A stretch of DNA of 36,651 nt, taken from Candidatus Neomarinimicrobiota bacterium. GTDB lineage: Bacteria > Fidelibacterota > UBA8477 > JABMPR01. Location of the stretch: assembly GCA_016784545.1 (NCBI GenBank), contig JADHUM010000046.1, positions 1 through 36,651 of the forward strand, written 5' to 3'. The notes under the pieces were generated by a model. That model did no database searches. It was not told the origin of the DNA and saw nothing but the letters and a program-made list of their open reading frames with translations. Positions 1 to 8,526 of the stretch are shown here, one piece after another. How positions within the stretch are numbered: position 1 is the first letter of the stretch; every line of letters starts with the position of its first letter. Position numbers and translations under genes: made by a program.

Positions 1-132
1 AAGGAGAATAACACCCCACCCTCCTGGATGTAGCTGATATAGCAGCCGCTAAATATTTGATAATACGACAGATAAACCACCTCTTCTTGAAAAGAGAAAT
101 AGCGCCTAGAATCTCGGATTTTTAACCTTGTT
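1..132. other. Unassigned stretch at the window edge
   Basis: This lies 3' of the minus-strand tRNA-Val. I see no convincing open frame, hairpin or repeat in it. It may be intergenic DNA or the end of a gene cut by the window edge. Confidence 0.3.
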
Positions 133-209
133 TGGTGGTCGATACTGGATTCGAACCAGTGACCTCCCGGATGTGAACCGAACGCCGTAACCAGCTGAGC
201 CAATCGACC
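133..209 (-). tRNA. tRNA-Val (anticodon CAC)
   Basis: The reverse complement folds into a 77-nt cloverleaf with an encoded CCA end. The acceptor stem GGTCGAT pairs with ATCGACC, followed by discriminator A and CCA. The T arm is ACTGG-TTCGAAT-CCAGT. The anticodon stem TTCGG/CCGGG (two G-U pairs) closes the loop TTCACAT, giving anticodon CAC, which reads the GTG valine codon. The D stem has three good pairs and one mismatch. It lies downstream of marC on the same strand, about 95 bp away. Confidence 0.9.
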
Positions 210-278
210 AGGTTTTCTTTCGCGTACCCTTCGAGAACCTCAGGGAGACGCTTCTAAAAAAGTGACGAGAATATAAGT

Positions 279-292
279 GGAGCATATGCTCC
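279..292. repeat. Perfect 14-bp palindrome after marC
   Basis: GGAGCATATGCTCC is a perfect palindrome 12 bp beyond the marC stop codon. It could be a weak end-of-transcript hairpin or a protein site. There is no T tract after it on the minus strand, so it is not a standard intrinsic terminator. Confidence 0.35.
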
Positions 293-304
293 CTCAAATG
301 TCTA

Positions 305-889
305 TCAGAGAAGTTCTACCCAGGCGGTTCTGATCATCTCTATAGCCAGAGCTACCAGTAAGAGACCCATAACTCGGCTCATTATCACCAGCCCCTGTTC
401 TCCCAGAATATTTTTGATATGGCGTGCGTAGTACATGGCCAGCCAATAAATGACCAGGTTGACCAACATGGCCGCCAGTGGTATCCAATATCCATATTTT
501 GATACCAGAATAATGATTGCTGTGATAGCACCAGGACCAGCTATGAGAGGGGTTGCCATTGGAATGACTATATCTTTGGAGTAGTCCTTGTCATCCCCAA
601 GGGTGATATCCAAGACATACAACAGCCCTAACATAAGCAGGATAAGACCACCACCGACCTGGAATGAAAACATTGAAATGCTGAAAAAATTCAGAACCCC
701 CTCACCTACAAACACAAAGATGGTTAGCAAAATGAGAGAAACAAGAGTCGCCCGGTGAGCGCTGCGTTTTGAACGAGCTTCTGAATAATCTTTGGTCAAT
801 GTCATAAAAACAGGGAGACCGCCAAAAGGATCCATTATGACCAGCAAGGTTACAAAAGCATGCATAAAAGCATTAAAATCCAGGGTCAT
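305..889 (-). CDS. marC: MarC-family inner-membrane protein
   Basis: This is a 194-residue polytopic membrane protein of the MarC/UPF0056 family, usually about 200 residues with six membrane helices. The N-terminal helix carries the family signature VIMDPFGGLPVFMTLT (about residues 17-32). Further hydrophobic segments are seen at about 45-65, 72-92, 108-128, 132-152 and 172-190. The middle holds a conserved-looking MATPLIAGPGAIT stretch. The molecular function of the family is unsettled; the old link to multiple antibiotic resistance is not supported for most members. Its ATG overlaps the aroB stop (ATGA), so it is translationally coupled as the last gene of the aro operon. Nothing in the sequence suggests a role in aromatic synthesis. 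Confidence 0.9.
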   Translation of the reverse strand: MTLDFNAFMHAFVTLLVIMDPFGGLPVFMTLTKDYSEARSKRSAHRATLVSLILLTIFVFVGEGVLNFFSISMFSFQVGGGLILLMLGLLYVLDITLGDDKDYSKDIVIPMATPLIAGPGAITAIIILVSKYGYWIPLAAMLVNLVIYWLAMYYARHIKNILGEQGLVIMSRVMGLLLVALAIEMIRTAWVELL

Positions 890-2001
890 TTCTTAGCCTC
901 CCAGGCAGTTCTGATGGCATCTACAGCCAATTTTATCATTAATGTGGGGATCCTGGTTTGCATATAGGCTTCTCCCAGGCGGTGAAGTAAAACAAAGTTC
1001 AATTGTGAGTTCGCCACCTTTTTATCCATTCGGGTGGCCTGTTCGATGGCATCTGGATTTAATGCTTCCAGTGAGAGCTCCATGGGGATTTTTACCAACA
1101 TGGTTGAAAGCTTTTCCCAATCGTTCTTAGAGAGATCTCCGACTTGATTGGAAAGCCATCCAGCGCCGTACATGCCCAGAATGACAGCTTCCCCATGTCG
1201 GACGACACCATATCCCAGAGTGGTTTCAATGGCATGTCCCAGGGTATGTCCAAAATTCAGAATGCGTCTTAAATCAGCTTCCTTTTCATCAGCTTCGACC
1301 ACTTCAGCTTTCAGCTCGCAACTTCGGGCGATGGCTTGAATGAGGATGTCACTGGACTCAGCCGCCAGACATGCATCCATATGATCTACCAGGAAGGCCA
1401 GATAACTAGTGTCGCGAATAACACCCATCTTAAACATTTCTGCAAATCCTGAAATTCGATCACGTCGCTCCAGGGAATCCAGCGTTTTCACATCCATAAT
1501 GACGAGATCAGGTTGATAAAAGCTACCGATGAGGTTTTTACCGCTGCTATGATTGACGCCTGTCTTGCCACCAACAGCAGCATCTACCATAGACAGTAAA
1601 GTCGTGGGGATATGAACCAGCTTGACCCCTCGATAGAGGATACTGGCTACAAAGCCCCCCAGATCAGTAACCACACCACCTCCCAGGGTTAGAATGGTGC
1701 CAGAACGTTCCATGCCCTGTGAAATCAAAGCGGATATAACCTGCTCCGCCGAAGCCAGGGTTTTGTACTCCTCACCTTCAGGGATCAAGATGGTTCGAGT
1801 AACAAATCCAGCCTGATTTAGCGCTTCTCGGATACTGCCTCCATAGAGATCATTCACTGTGGCATTGCTAATAATGCCTATAGGGCCCGAGGCACCAACA
1901 CTGGAGATGAGTTCTGCGACTTGATCAAGCAGATTCTGGCCCACATGGATCTCATAAGACCCTGTCTCATGGGTGATTTTAAGGATGGATGATTTAGACA
2001 T
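886..2001 (-). CDS. aroB: 3-dehydroquinate synthase
   Basis: Second step of the shikimate pathway: converts DAHP to 3-dehydroquinate with NAD+ and a divalent metal, in the cytoplasm. At 371 residues it has normal family length. Visible signatures are the NAD-binding LTLGGGVVTDLGGFVAS (about residue 104), the active-site run IPTTLLSMVDAAVGGKTGVN (about 131-150), the metal-site FAEMFKMGVIRD (canonical YAEVIKYG), and NFGHTLGHAIE with metal-binding histidines near residue 250. The start overlaps the end of aroK and the stop overlaps the marC start, indicating a tightly coupled operon. The call is secure. Confidence 0.97.
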   Translation of the reverse strand: MSKSSILKITHETGSYEIHVGQNLLDQVAELISSVGASGPIGIISNATVNDLYGGSIREALNQAGFVTRTILIPEGEEYKTLASAEQVISALISQGMERSGTILTLGGGVVTDLGGFVASILYRGVKLVHIPTTLLSMVDAAVGGKTGVNHSSGKNLIGSFYQPDLVIMDVKTLDSLERRDRISGFAEMFKMGVIRDTSYLAFLVDHMDACLAAESSDILIQAIARSCELKAEVVEADEKEADLRRILNFGHTLGHAIETTLGYGVVRHGEAVILGMYGAGWLSNQVGDLSKNDWEKLSTMLVKIPMELSLEALNPDAIEQATRMDKKVANSQLNFVLLHRLGEAYMQTRIPTLMIKLAVDAIRTAWEAKK

Positions 2002-2530
2002 GTATGGTTTCTAGCTTCTCCAGAATCTCACTGGCGATAATTTCAGGTGAACGTTTTCCTGTACTGATATGGAGTGATGCTGCTTCGGCATAGCCAACTC
2101 GGCGACTATCCAGTATTTCCTGCAATTTTTTAATGGTATCTTTGCACTCATTTAACAGAGGACGATGATCTGAATGTTCCAGTCGAGCAGCAGCCTCTTC
2201 AGGAGATACATCCAGCCAGATGGTAAAATGATCTTTTAGATATTCCACGTTTTCTGGTCTGGTAACAATGCCACCACCACAAGGTATGATGGCCTTATTC
2301 AAAGCAGCGCTTTCCATGAGTACTTGAGATTCATAGTCACGAAAGCCATCTTCGCCCCGTTCTTCAAAAATGGTGGGGATATCGTTTCCAGCAAATTTTT
2401 CAATTTCATGATCAATATCCAGCAATTGCCATTGAAGGACATCAGCCAGAATTTTGCCGATGGTACTCTTGCCCGCCCCCATTAATCCAATCAGGTATAT
2501 CTTCCCCATTCCTCGAGGGGAAGACATCAT
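1994..2530 (-). CDS. aroK: Shikimate kinase
   Basis: Phosphorylates shikimate at the 3-hydroxyl using ATP. It has 178 residues, near the family norm of 170-175. The P-loop is GLMGAGKST (about residues 15-23). The DIDHEIEK motif (canonical D-x-D) and the FRDYESQVL and CGGGIVTRPEN stretches bind shikimate. The LID region is near DHRPLL. ATG at 2530 overlaps the aroC stop (ATGA). An internal ATG seven codons later (MGKIYLIG) sits closer to the usual N-terminus and is an alternative start. The end overlaps aroB by 8 bp. The symbol could equally be aroL; aroK is the generic choice. Confidence 0.96.
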   Translation of the reverse strand: MMSSPRGMGKIYLIGLMGAGKSTIGKILADVLQWQLLDIDHEIEKFAGNDIPTIFEERGEDGFRDYESQVLMESAALNKAIIPCGGGIVTRPENVEYLKDHFTIWLDVSPEEAAARLEHSDHRPLLNECKDTIKKLQEILDSRRVGYAEAASLHISTGKRSPEIIASEILEKLETIHV

Positions 2531-3684
2531 TTGACACCTGTTGCTGCAATATGGCGCTTTACTTGTTCTAAGGAATCTCCACCAAATTTTTCTAGAATAG
2601 CATCAGTAAGTACCAGTGCCATCATGGCTTCACCAATGACCGAGGCGGCTGGGACAGCACAGGCATCGGTTCTCTCCTTATGAGCCATTCCTGGTTCGCG
2701 GGTTTTGATATCTACTGATCGCAAGGGTTTTGCCAGGGTGGGGATGGGTTTCATGGTCACTTGAAGCTGAATCAGCTCACCATTTGACATGCCACCCTCT
2801 ATGCCCCCGGCATGATTGGTGGCTCTGCAAATATGATTGTCTTCTTTTATGATTTCATCATGAACCTGAGATCCAGTGGCCTCAGCGACATTCAGCCCAT
2901 CACCTATGCTCACCGATTTCATGGCATTAATGGACATCATGGCAGCTGCCAGACGGGCATCAAGTTTGCGATCCCAATGGGTATAAGATCCCAGACCAGG
3001 CGGAAGTCCCGCTGCCAGAACTTCAAAAATACCTCCAATGGAATCACCATTTTTGCGGGTCACATCAATATGCTTGATCATGGCTTCAGCAGCATTTTTA
3101 TCCATGCATCTTACATCTGAAGCATCGGCAACTGCATTTAATTCAGCGTCCAATTGATCCGGCTTTACCTCTGATTTAATGGGTCCGATCTGAATGACGT
3201 GACTGAATATCTCTATACCCAATTCCTTTAAAAACGAACGGCATACTGCACCCAGTGCAACACGCATGGCTGTTTCACGGGCTGAGGAGCGCTCCAGAAC
3301 ATTTCGAATATCGGTAAATCCAAATTTTTGAGTTCCTGCCAGATCAGCATGACCTGGTCGGGGCAGGGTCACCTCAGGAACTGGATTCAATGGTGCTTCA
3401 TGTGACATTCTGTCCTGTTTCCAGTTTTGCCAATCCCGATTCTGAATCCAGAGGGCGATGGGAGATCCCAGTGTATAACCATGACGCAAACCACTCAGAA
3501 TCTCGGCATGATCTTTCTCTATGGTCATGCGACCCCCGCGCCCATGACCCATCTGCCGACGAGCCAGATCTGTTGCAATAAGGCTTTCGGAAAGGGGGAC
3601 GCCTGCAGGAAAACCTTCCAGGATACCGGACAACCCCTTGCCGTGTGACTCACCTGCTGTTAAAAATTTTAGCTGTTGTAACAT
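2527..3684 (-). CDS. aroC: Chorismate synthase
   Basis: Last common step of the pathway: eliminates phosphate from EPSP to give chorismate, requiring reduced FMN. The protein has 385 residues. Signatures: GESHGKGLSGILEGFPAG near the N-terminus (residues 11-28), RPGHADLAGTQKFGFTDIRN and LERSSARETAMRVALG in the middle, and HAGGIEGGMSNG in the C-terminal part. The expected RT.C..P..SVIGEAM-like stretch is present as RTDACAVPAASVIGEAMM. No clear Shine-Dalgarno site precedes the ATG. The 174-bp gap to aroE, with an inverted repeat, is the largest break in the operon, so aroC-aroK-aroB-marC could also be a separate transcription unit. Confidence 0.97.
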   Translation of the reverse strand: MLQQLKFLTAGESHGKGLSGILEGFPAGVPLSESLIATDLARRQMGHGRGGRMTIEKDHAEILSGLRHGYTLGSPIALWIQNRDWQNWKQDRMSHEAPLNPVPEVTLPRPGHADLAGTQKFGFTDIRNVLERSSARETAMRVALGAVCRSFLKELGIEIFSHVIQIGPIKSEVKPDQLDAELNAVADASDVRCMDKNAAEAMIKHIDVTRKNGDSIGGIFEVLAAGLPPGLGSYTHWDRKLDARLAAAMMSINAMKSVSIGDGLNVAEATGSQVHDEIIKEDNHICRATNHAGGIEGGMSNGELIQLQVTMKPIPTLAKPLRSVDIKTREPGMAHKERTDACAVPAASVIGEAMMALVLTDAILEKFGGDSLEQVKRHIAATGVK

Positions 3685-3721
3685 TTTATTTCGATTCGAT
3701 TCATTTATGGGGTACTATTAA

Positions 3722-3830
3722 ATTTGTCTTCGCGAGAAGGTCGTAGACCGACGCGGCGATCTCGGTCCGTCCGTTCACCAAGAATTTGGAGATTGCCACG
3801 GTCGATACTCTCCCTCGCAAAGACGAAATA
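3722..3830. repeat. Long imperfect inverted repeat between aroE and aroC
   Basis: The arms are about 38 nt. The left arm begins TTTGTCTTCGCGAG and ends GCGGCGATCTC; the reverse complement of the right arm begins TTCGTCTTTGCGAG and ends CGTGGCAATCTC. The 'GTC-TTGCGAG ... GCAATCTC' ends resemble a dispersed palindromic repeat seen between genes in many environmental bacterial genomes (established knowledge, approximate match). It would form a large hairpin in the aro operon mRNA and could attenuate transcription or stabilise 3' ends. Confidence 0.65.
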
Positions 3831-3858
3831 GAGACAATTTCCTGGGGAAATATAATCA

Positions 3859-4725
3859 TTATTCAAATTTCCGCTTGAAGCCGGTAATCTTGTTGTGAAC
3901 CGCTTCTCTCATCTCATTCATCTTTATCCGGCTCCAATCCTGTGGACCAAACCAGACATCTACTGAGGCCATGGCCTGGTAGAGATACATATCCAAGCCT
4001 GATACGGTTTGACAATCTGAAAATATTGCCTCTGAGAGCAGGCGTGTATTCAAGGGGTTGAAAATGGTATCAACTACAACATCAATGGATTCCAGAAGGT
4101 CTCCATCCAGAGGACTCTCATTCTGCTTGGGTTTCATCCCAATTGGCGTACAATTGACCAGGCAATAGGCTTCTTCAATGGGTTTCACTGCGCTCTCATT
4201 CCAGGCGCAACCTACCAATTTCATTCCTTCTGTAGATTTGCCCATATCCTTAATCAGTGTTTTTGCTCTGGATGGATCCCTGGCAATAATGGTGGTTAAG
4301 CCCACACCGATGCGGGCTAAACCAAAGGTAATAGCACGTGCAGCGCCACCACTCCCCAGAACGACTACTTTTTTTCCAGCCAGGTCAACACCAGCAGCTT
4401 CAAGGGATTTCACAAAGCCGTACCAGTCTGTATTATATCCCGTGAGTTTCCCCGCATGGCGTCTCACGCAATTCACGGCACCGATTGGAGCTGTTCGATC
4501 ATTTACATTATCCAGGAAGGGTATGATATCCTCTTTGTGGGGGATGGTCACATTAAATCCATCCAACTTCCTGGCAGACGGGAGGCTCACCCAGCGTTCC
4601 AGATCGCCATGGACAACCTTGATCTTTTTATACTCAGCTTCCAAACCGAGTTGTTCATATATCCATCCGTGCATAAAATCACTGACGCTTTGTCTGAGAG
4701 GATCACCTATAACTGCAAATTTCAC
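3859..4725 (-). CDS. aroE: Shikimate dehydrogenase
   Basis: NADPH-dependent reduction of 3-dehydroshikimate to shikimate. It has 288 residues. The N-terminal substrate domain shows VIGDPLRQSVSDFMHG (canonical VIGxPIxHSLSPxMHN). The catalytic lysine is in FNVTIPHKEDI and the partner aspartate in LTGYNTDWYGFV. The Rossmann motif is VVVLGSGGAARAI (about residue 130), and the C-terminal GLDMYLYQAMASVDVWFG matches the conserved GxxMLxxQAxxxFxxW region. The start is GTG at 4725 with GGAG 6 nt upstream. The first serine motif is somewhat divergent (QSVSD for HSLSP). AroE, not YdiB or SdiA, is favoured by its position among aro genes. Confidence 0.95.
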   Translation of the reverse strand: MKFAVIGDPLRQSVSDFMHGWIYEQLGLEAEYKKIKVVHGDLERWVSLPSARKLDGFNVTIPHKEDIIPFLDNVNDRTAPIGAVNCVRRHAGKLTGYNTDWYGFVKSLEAAGVDLAGKKVVVLGSGGAARAITFGLARIGVGLTTIIARDPSRAKTLIKDMGKSTEGMKLVGCAWNESAVKPIEEAYCLVNCTPIGMKPKQNESPLDGDLLESIDVVVDTIFNPLNTRLLSEAIFSDCQTVSGLDMYLYQAMASVDVWFGPQDWSRIKMNEMREAVHNKITGFKRKFE

Positions 4726-4769
4726 ATTAATCTCCTGATTCGTGTGCTCAACAATCTCGTTCTGAGATA

Positions 4770-6029
4770 TTAAACCAATAAGCCCCGTAGTTCATCAAAG
4801 AAACCGGGATACGAAATATCTACACAATCTGGGTTATCCAGAGTGGCCGGAAGCTTGCTGATCAATCCTGCAATACCCAGCGTCATGGCAATCCGATGAT
4901 CATCATAGGTTTTGACCTTGCCCCCCTTGAGCGGTGTGGGTCCTTCTACATGAAATCCATCGGGACGTTCAAATATTTTGGCTCCCCAGGCACTTAAATT
5001 GGATACAATTGCCGCAATTCGATCAGATTCCTTGACCCGCAATTCTTCTGCCCCCACCACCACAGTTTCACCCTGGGCCTGTGTCGCCAGAAGTGCTATG
5101 AGGGGCAATTCATCAATCAGATTGGGGATTTGCTCCGGATAGATGTGGATGCCTTTTAATTTTGATGCTCGAATTCGCAAATCTGCTACAGCCTCGCCGC
5201 TTTGCTTCGTTTTGTTGGCAACTGTGATTTTTCCACCCATTTCCTTGACGGCTGTAAGAAAGGCCGTACGGGTTGGATTGATGCCAACTCCCCTGAGAAT
5301 CAGATCTGATTTTGGTACCAGGAGGGCAGCAGCAATAAAAAAGGCAGCAGCAGAAAAGTCACCTGGCACCACAAAATCGATGGGCTCAAGGGGTTTTGTC
5401 AGCTGAGAAACAGTCACTTCCCGGCCCTTGACTTTGATTCGTGCACCCATGGCCTTCAGCATTTGCTCCGTATGATCCCGGCTAAAAGCTGGAGATTTGA
5501 CCGTGGTCTGTCCTTTGGCGTGCAGTCCTGCCAAAAGGATGGCTGATTTGACCTGTGCACTGGCATATGGTAATTGATAATCCAGAGCCCACAAATCCCG
5601 TCCACTGAGCATGATGGGGAAATATTTTCTCTTGTTGGCTGATATGTTGGCGCCCATTTGCTGGAGCGGTCTGAACACTCGATCCATGGGTCGTTTGCTG
5701 AGAGATTGATCCCCTGAAAATTGAACATGGATGGGATGTGCGGCTAAGAGACCCATCATCAATCTGGCTGTGGTTCCTGAATTACCACAATCAAGTCCAA
5801 GTTCAGGTTGCTTGAATGGACGCAGTCCACCCCCCTGGACATGGACCACACCATGCTTTTCTTCGATATGAATACCACAATTTATCAGGGCGCGGCGTGT
5901 GGTAGCGACATCAGCCCCGGGATTCAGGTTCTCAAGGCGACTAAGGCCATCACTCAGTGCTGTGAACATGAGTGCCCGATGGCTTATTGATTTGTCACCA
6001 GGTAGCCTAATTTCTCCAAGCAAAGCCAT
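4770..6029 (-). CDS. aroA: 3-phosphoshikimate 1-carboxyvinyltransferase (EPSP synthase)
   Basis: Transfers the enolpyruvyl group of PEP to shikimate-3-phosphate. It has 419 residues, the usual length. Signatures: LPGDKSISHRALM at the N-terminus (residues 9-21) with the PEP/S3P-binding lysine and serine, LDCGNSGTTARLMMGLLAA (about 79-97), DHTEQMLKAMG, IPNLIDELPLIALLA with the catalytic aspartate, EELRVKESDRI, and DDHRIAMTLGIAGL near the C-terminus. The GNSGTTARL loop has no alanine at the position after GNSG that marks insensitive class II enzymes; I did not classify it further. AGAAGGAG lies 6-7 nt before the ATG. Confidence 0.97.
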   Translation of the reverse strand: MALLGEIRLPGDKSISHRALMFTALSDGLSRLENLNPGADVATTRRALINCGIHIEEKHGVVHVQGGGLRPFKQPELGLDCGNSGTTARLMMGLLAAHPIHVQFSGDQSLSKRPMDRVFRPLQQMGANISANKRKYFPIMLSGRDLWALDYQLPYASAQVKSAILLAGLHAKGQTTVKSPAFSRDHTEQMLKAMGARIKVKGREVTVSQLTKPLEPIDFVVPGDFSAAAFFIAAALLVPKSDLILRGVGINPTRTAFLTAVKEMGGKITVANKTKQSGEAVADLRIRASKLKGIHIYPEQIPNLIDELPLIALLATQAQGETVVVGAEELRVKESDRIAAIVSNLSAWGAKIFERPDGFHVEGPTPLKGGKVKTYDDHRIAMTLGIAGLISKLPATLDNPDCVDISYPGFFDELRGLLV

Positions 6030-6049
6030 GGGTGACTCCTTCTGAGGGA

Positions 6050-7066
6050 TCAGTCCAGTTTTTTTCCAACTGCTTCAGCAACCAGTCTGATTCGATCTAC
6101 CAGATCTTTGAAATCAGCCGGGACCAATTGCTGGGGTCCATCGCTGAGAGCAACTTCAGGGTTGGGATGAACTTCAACCATGACGCCCTGGGCTCCTGCA
6201 GCTACTCCAGCTAAAGATAGGGGTAGTACCTTTGATCGTTTTCCTGCGGCATGACTGGGATCAACCACCACTGGAAGATGGGTCAGACGTTGAAAGGCCG
6301 GAATGGCGCTCACATCCAGAGTATTTCTGGTGTGATCCACGAAGGTCCGGATACCTCGTTCACACAACACCAGCTTTTCATTTCCTTCATTTAAAATGTA
6401 TTCAGCAGCCAGAATGGTTTCTTTCACCGTCGCTGACATTCCACGCTTCAAAAAGATGGGCATCCCTGTTCGAGCCGCTGCTTTAATGAGGGTAAAGTTC
6501 TGCATATTGCGGGTTCCGATCTGGAGCATGTCGGTATGCTGAGCAGTCACATCAAGATTTTCAGTGTCTGTCACCTCGGTGACGGTAGGCAGTCCCACTT
6601 CTTCTCCGACCTGCTTCAGAATTTTGAGCCCTTCAACACCCATACCCTGGAAAGAATATGGAGAGGTTCTCGGTTTGAATGCGCCCCCCCTGAGGAAATG
6701 ACCGCCGGCTGCTTTCACAGCCTCACCCACTGTTTTGGTTTGCTCATAGGACTCGATGGAGCATGGACCAGCAATGATTGATACATTGGAACCACCAATA
6801 ACCGTACCGCCAACATTCACAATGGTATCCTGTGGTTGCCATTCCCGGGAGGCCAACTTATAGGGCGTACTTATTTCAATCACATCTGAAACTTCAGGTA
6901 AGGCCTGGAGGTGTTGTTTCCCACGCAAGGGTTTGGTTCCCATGACCCCCACGATCGTACGGGTTTCACCTGGTGCGGGTCTGGGGACATAGCCCAATTT
7001 TTCAATTTCCTGCTGGACTCTATCGATAGCTTCCTGGGAAGCATTTACATTCATTATGACAATCAT
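6050..7066 (-). CDS. aroF: 3-deoxy-7-phosphoheptulonate (DAHP) synthase, type I-beta with N-terminal regulatory domain
   Basis: First committed step: condenses PEP and erythrose-4-phosphate. It has 338 residues. An N-terminal ferredoxin-like (ACT-like) domain spans about residues 1-70, as in the Thermotoga enzyme, where it confers feedback inhibition by tyrosine or phenylalanine. The catalytic barrel shows AGPCSIES (about 99), LRGGAFKPRTSPYSFQG, LQIGTRNMQNF, FLKRGMSATVKE, LCERGIRTF, VVDPSHAAGKRS and MVEVHPNPEVALSDG. It is separated from aroA by 20 bp. Since the pheA domain next door lacks an ACT domain, this enzyme is the likely feedback point for the pathway (inference). Confidence 0.96.
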   Translation of the reverse strand: MIVIMNVNASQEAIDRVQQEIEKLGYVPRPAPGETRTIVGVMGTKPLRGKQHLQALPEVSDVIEISTPYKLASREWQPQDTIVNVGGTVIGGSNVSIIAGPCSIESYEQTKTVGEAVKAAGGHFLRGGAFKPRTSPYSFQGMGVEGLKILKQVGEEVGLPTVTEVTDTENLDVTAQHTDMLQIGTRNMQNFTLIKAAARTGMPIFLKRGMSATVKETILAAEYILNEGNEKLVLCERGIRTFVDHTRNTLDVSAIPAFQRLTHLPVVVDPSHAAGKRSKVLPLSLAGVAAGAQGVMVEVHPNPEVALSDGPQQLVPADFKDLVDRIRLVAEAVGKKLD

Positions 7067-7124
7067 CGTTTTCTATCCTTTAATACTGGCTTATAAGGTT
7101 TCTAATCTGTTATGTAATTGCAAC

Positions 7125-8450
7125 TTAAATCGATGTTCCTGTTCGTTCTACAACCAGAAACAGCGTCTTATTATCTTTCAGGTCTTGAATCCCGAATTGG
7201 TTCACACTCAACTCATATAACTCAGCCGCCCGGGCAGGGGCAATAACGGCAGTGGTATCTGAATATTCTCCCATATGCAGCTTTCTGGCGGCTTCAGCAG
7301 TATCCTCTGCTTCGATATGAGGAACCTTTGCAAAATTCTCCTTCAAAAACCGTGAACATTGCTTGAGTGCCTGTGGATGTGATCGCACTTCTGTGATCTC
7401 TTTCTGGTCAACACCCCGCTTGGTAATAAGACATTGGTTTACCTGGATGTGAAACATGGAGCGTACCTTGCATCGAGCTTTCGCCAACGCATGAATACTC
7501 TCATGAACCACACCTCCTCTCGCATTTTCCATGGCAATTATTCCACGGTCTATTTCATATGTATACAGGCTTTCCATGACATTACGACTTGTGAGGCAAG
7601 CCTTGGTTTCGATGTCGCCCAGGTTTTCCTCCTGTATATAATTACGGGCGGCTTCCTCAGAAAAACTGCCGGGAATACCTTGATAACCAATTACCTCAGG
7701 TGGAGAGTCTGGACGATATACCCGTGCCTTAACCGCATGAACTGATCTTGAGAAATCGGTGAGCATTTGTGGTGTGAAGGGATTATAAAACTGTAAATCA
7801 TGGAAGAGTTCTTCTGTATCCTGACAGGTTTGCTCCACCACATGATGAACCTGCCTGAATCCATGTGTATCTACGGCAGTCGGTTGGATATTCATGCCCT
7901 TCATGACACGACCTACAAAGTGAGTGATGCCCTGTGAGCGAGCTGCGAGTCTGTCATGATCCTCGACTTCCAGATCAATGAGTCGACAACCCCAGGATTC
8001 AAACACACTGCGCCAGGTATTTTCCAATTCATTATGTATTCGGGTGGGACAAAATACCATCCTCAGATCGCGATCACGCTTGTAGGAATCCGGACCAAAC
8101 ATTGGGTGGGTATTCAGTATCTGCACTTCCACTGGTAATTCTTTAACCATCCAGTCTCGTATGCGGGTTTTCACAGAGGCTACATCAATAATCACCTGGC
8201 CAGATCTGCTCAGAGGAGATATTTCCTTGAGTAAACTCTCCATCCGACTGATGGGAACAGCCAAAAATACAGTTTCCTGCTGCATGACAGTCTCAAGATC
8301 TGCCCAGGGATAGCCTGAGGATTGAGCCAGCTCAGAGAGATCGCGCTCATCGGTAATGATGGGCTGATAATCACTGCTCAACAGGTCGGCAAGCAGGGCT
8401 CCAAAGCGTCCGAAGCCGATTATCCCTACCTTTTGTTTATTCTGCACCAC
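7125..8450 (-). CDS. Fused prephenate/arogenate dehydrogenase - prephenate dehydratase
   Basis: A 441-residue fusion that would start both the tyrosine and phenylalanine branches. Residues 1 to about 245 are a TyrA domain: Rossmann motif GIIGFGRFGALLADLL (residues 9-24), LNTHPMFGPDS and GITHFVGRVM, closest in motif pattern to plant-type arogenate dehydrogenases. Residues about 254-441 are a PheA dehydratase domain: YQGIPGSFSEEAA, MENARGGVVHESIHAL, RSHPQALKQC and TAVIAPARAAELYEL. The normal dehydratase TRF motif reads TLF (T429-L-F) and the chain ends ten residues later, so there is no ACT regulatory domain. No chorismate mutase domain is present. The start is GTG at 8450; AGGG lies about 9 nt upstream. 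First gene of the aro operon. Confidence 0.9.
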   Translation of the reverse strand: MVQNKQKVGIIGFGRFGALLADLLSSDYQPIITDERDLSELAQSSGYPWADLETVMQQETVFLAVPISRMESLLKEISPLSRSGQVIIDVASVKTRIRDWMVKELPVEVQILNTHPMFGPDSYKRDRDLRMVFCPTRIHNELENTWRSVFESWGCRLIDLEVEDHDRLAARSQGITHFVGRVMKGMNIQPTAVDTHGFRQVHHVVEQTCQDTEELFHDLQFYNPFTPQMLTDFSRSVHAVKARVYRPDSPPEVIGYQGIPGSFSEEAARNYIQEENLGDIETKACLTSRNVMESLYTYEIDRGIIAMENARGGVVHESIHALAKARCKVRSMFHIQVNQCLITKRGVDQKEITEVRSHPQALKQCSRFLKENFAKVPHIEAEDTAEAARKLHMGEYSDTTAVIAPARAAELYELSVNQFGIQDLKDNKTLFLVVERTGTSI

Positions 8451-8526
8451 TGTGTTTATCCCTTTTTCTCAATTTTCAAAATTCCCTTTTTCAGTCTCAT
8501 TGCTATCTAGCGACACTCGATATCGA
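8451..8526. promoter_or_regulatory. Upstream region of the aro operon
   Basis: This AT-rich stretch, together with the adjoining repeats, must contain the promoter for the minus-strand operon. I cannot pick a convincing -35/-10 pair by eye. The Shine-Dalgarno-like AGGG before the GTG start is at its left end. Confidence 0.35.

Noticed and set aside
106-297. A minus-strand open frame over the tRNA
   Set aside because: It overlaps a well-formed tRNA-Val cloverleaf and has no protein-like features.
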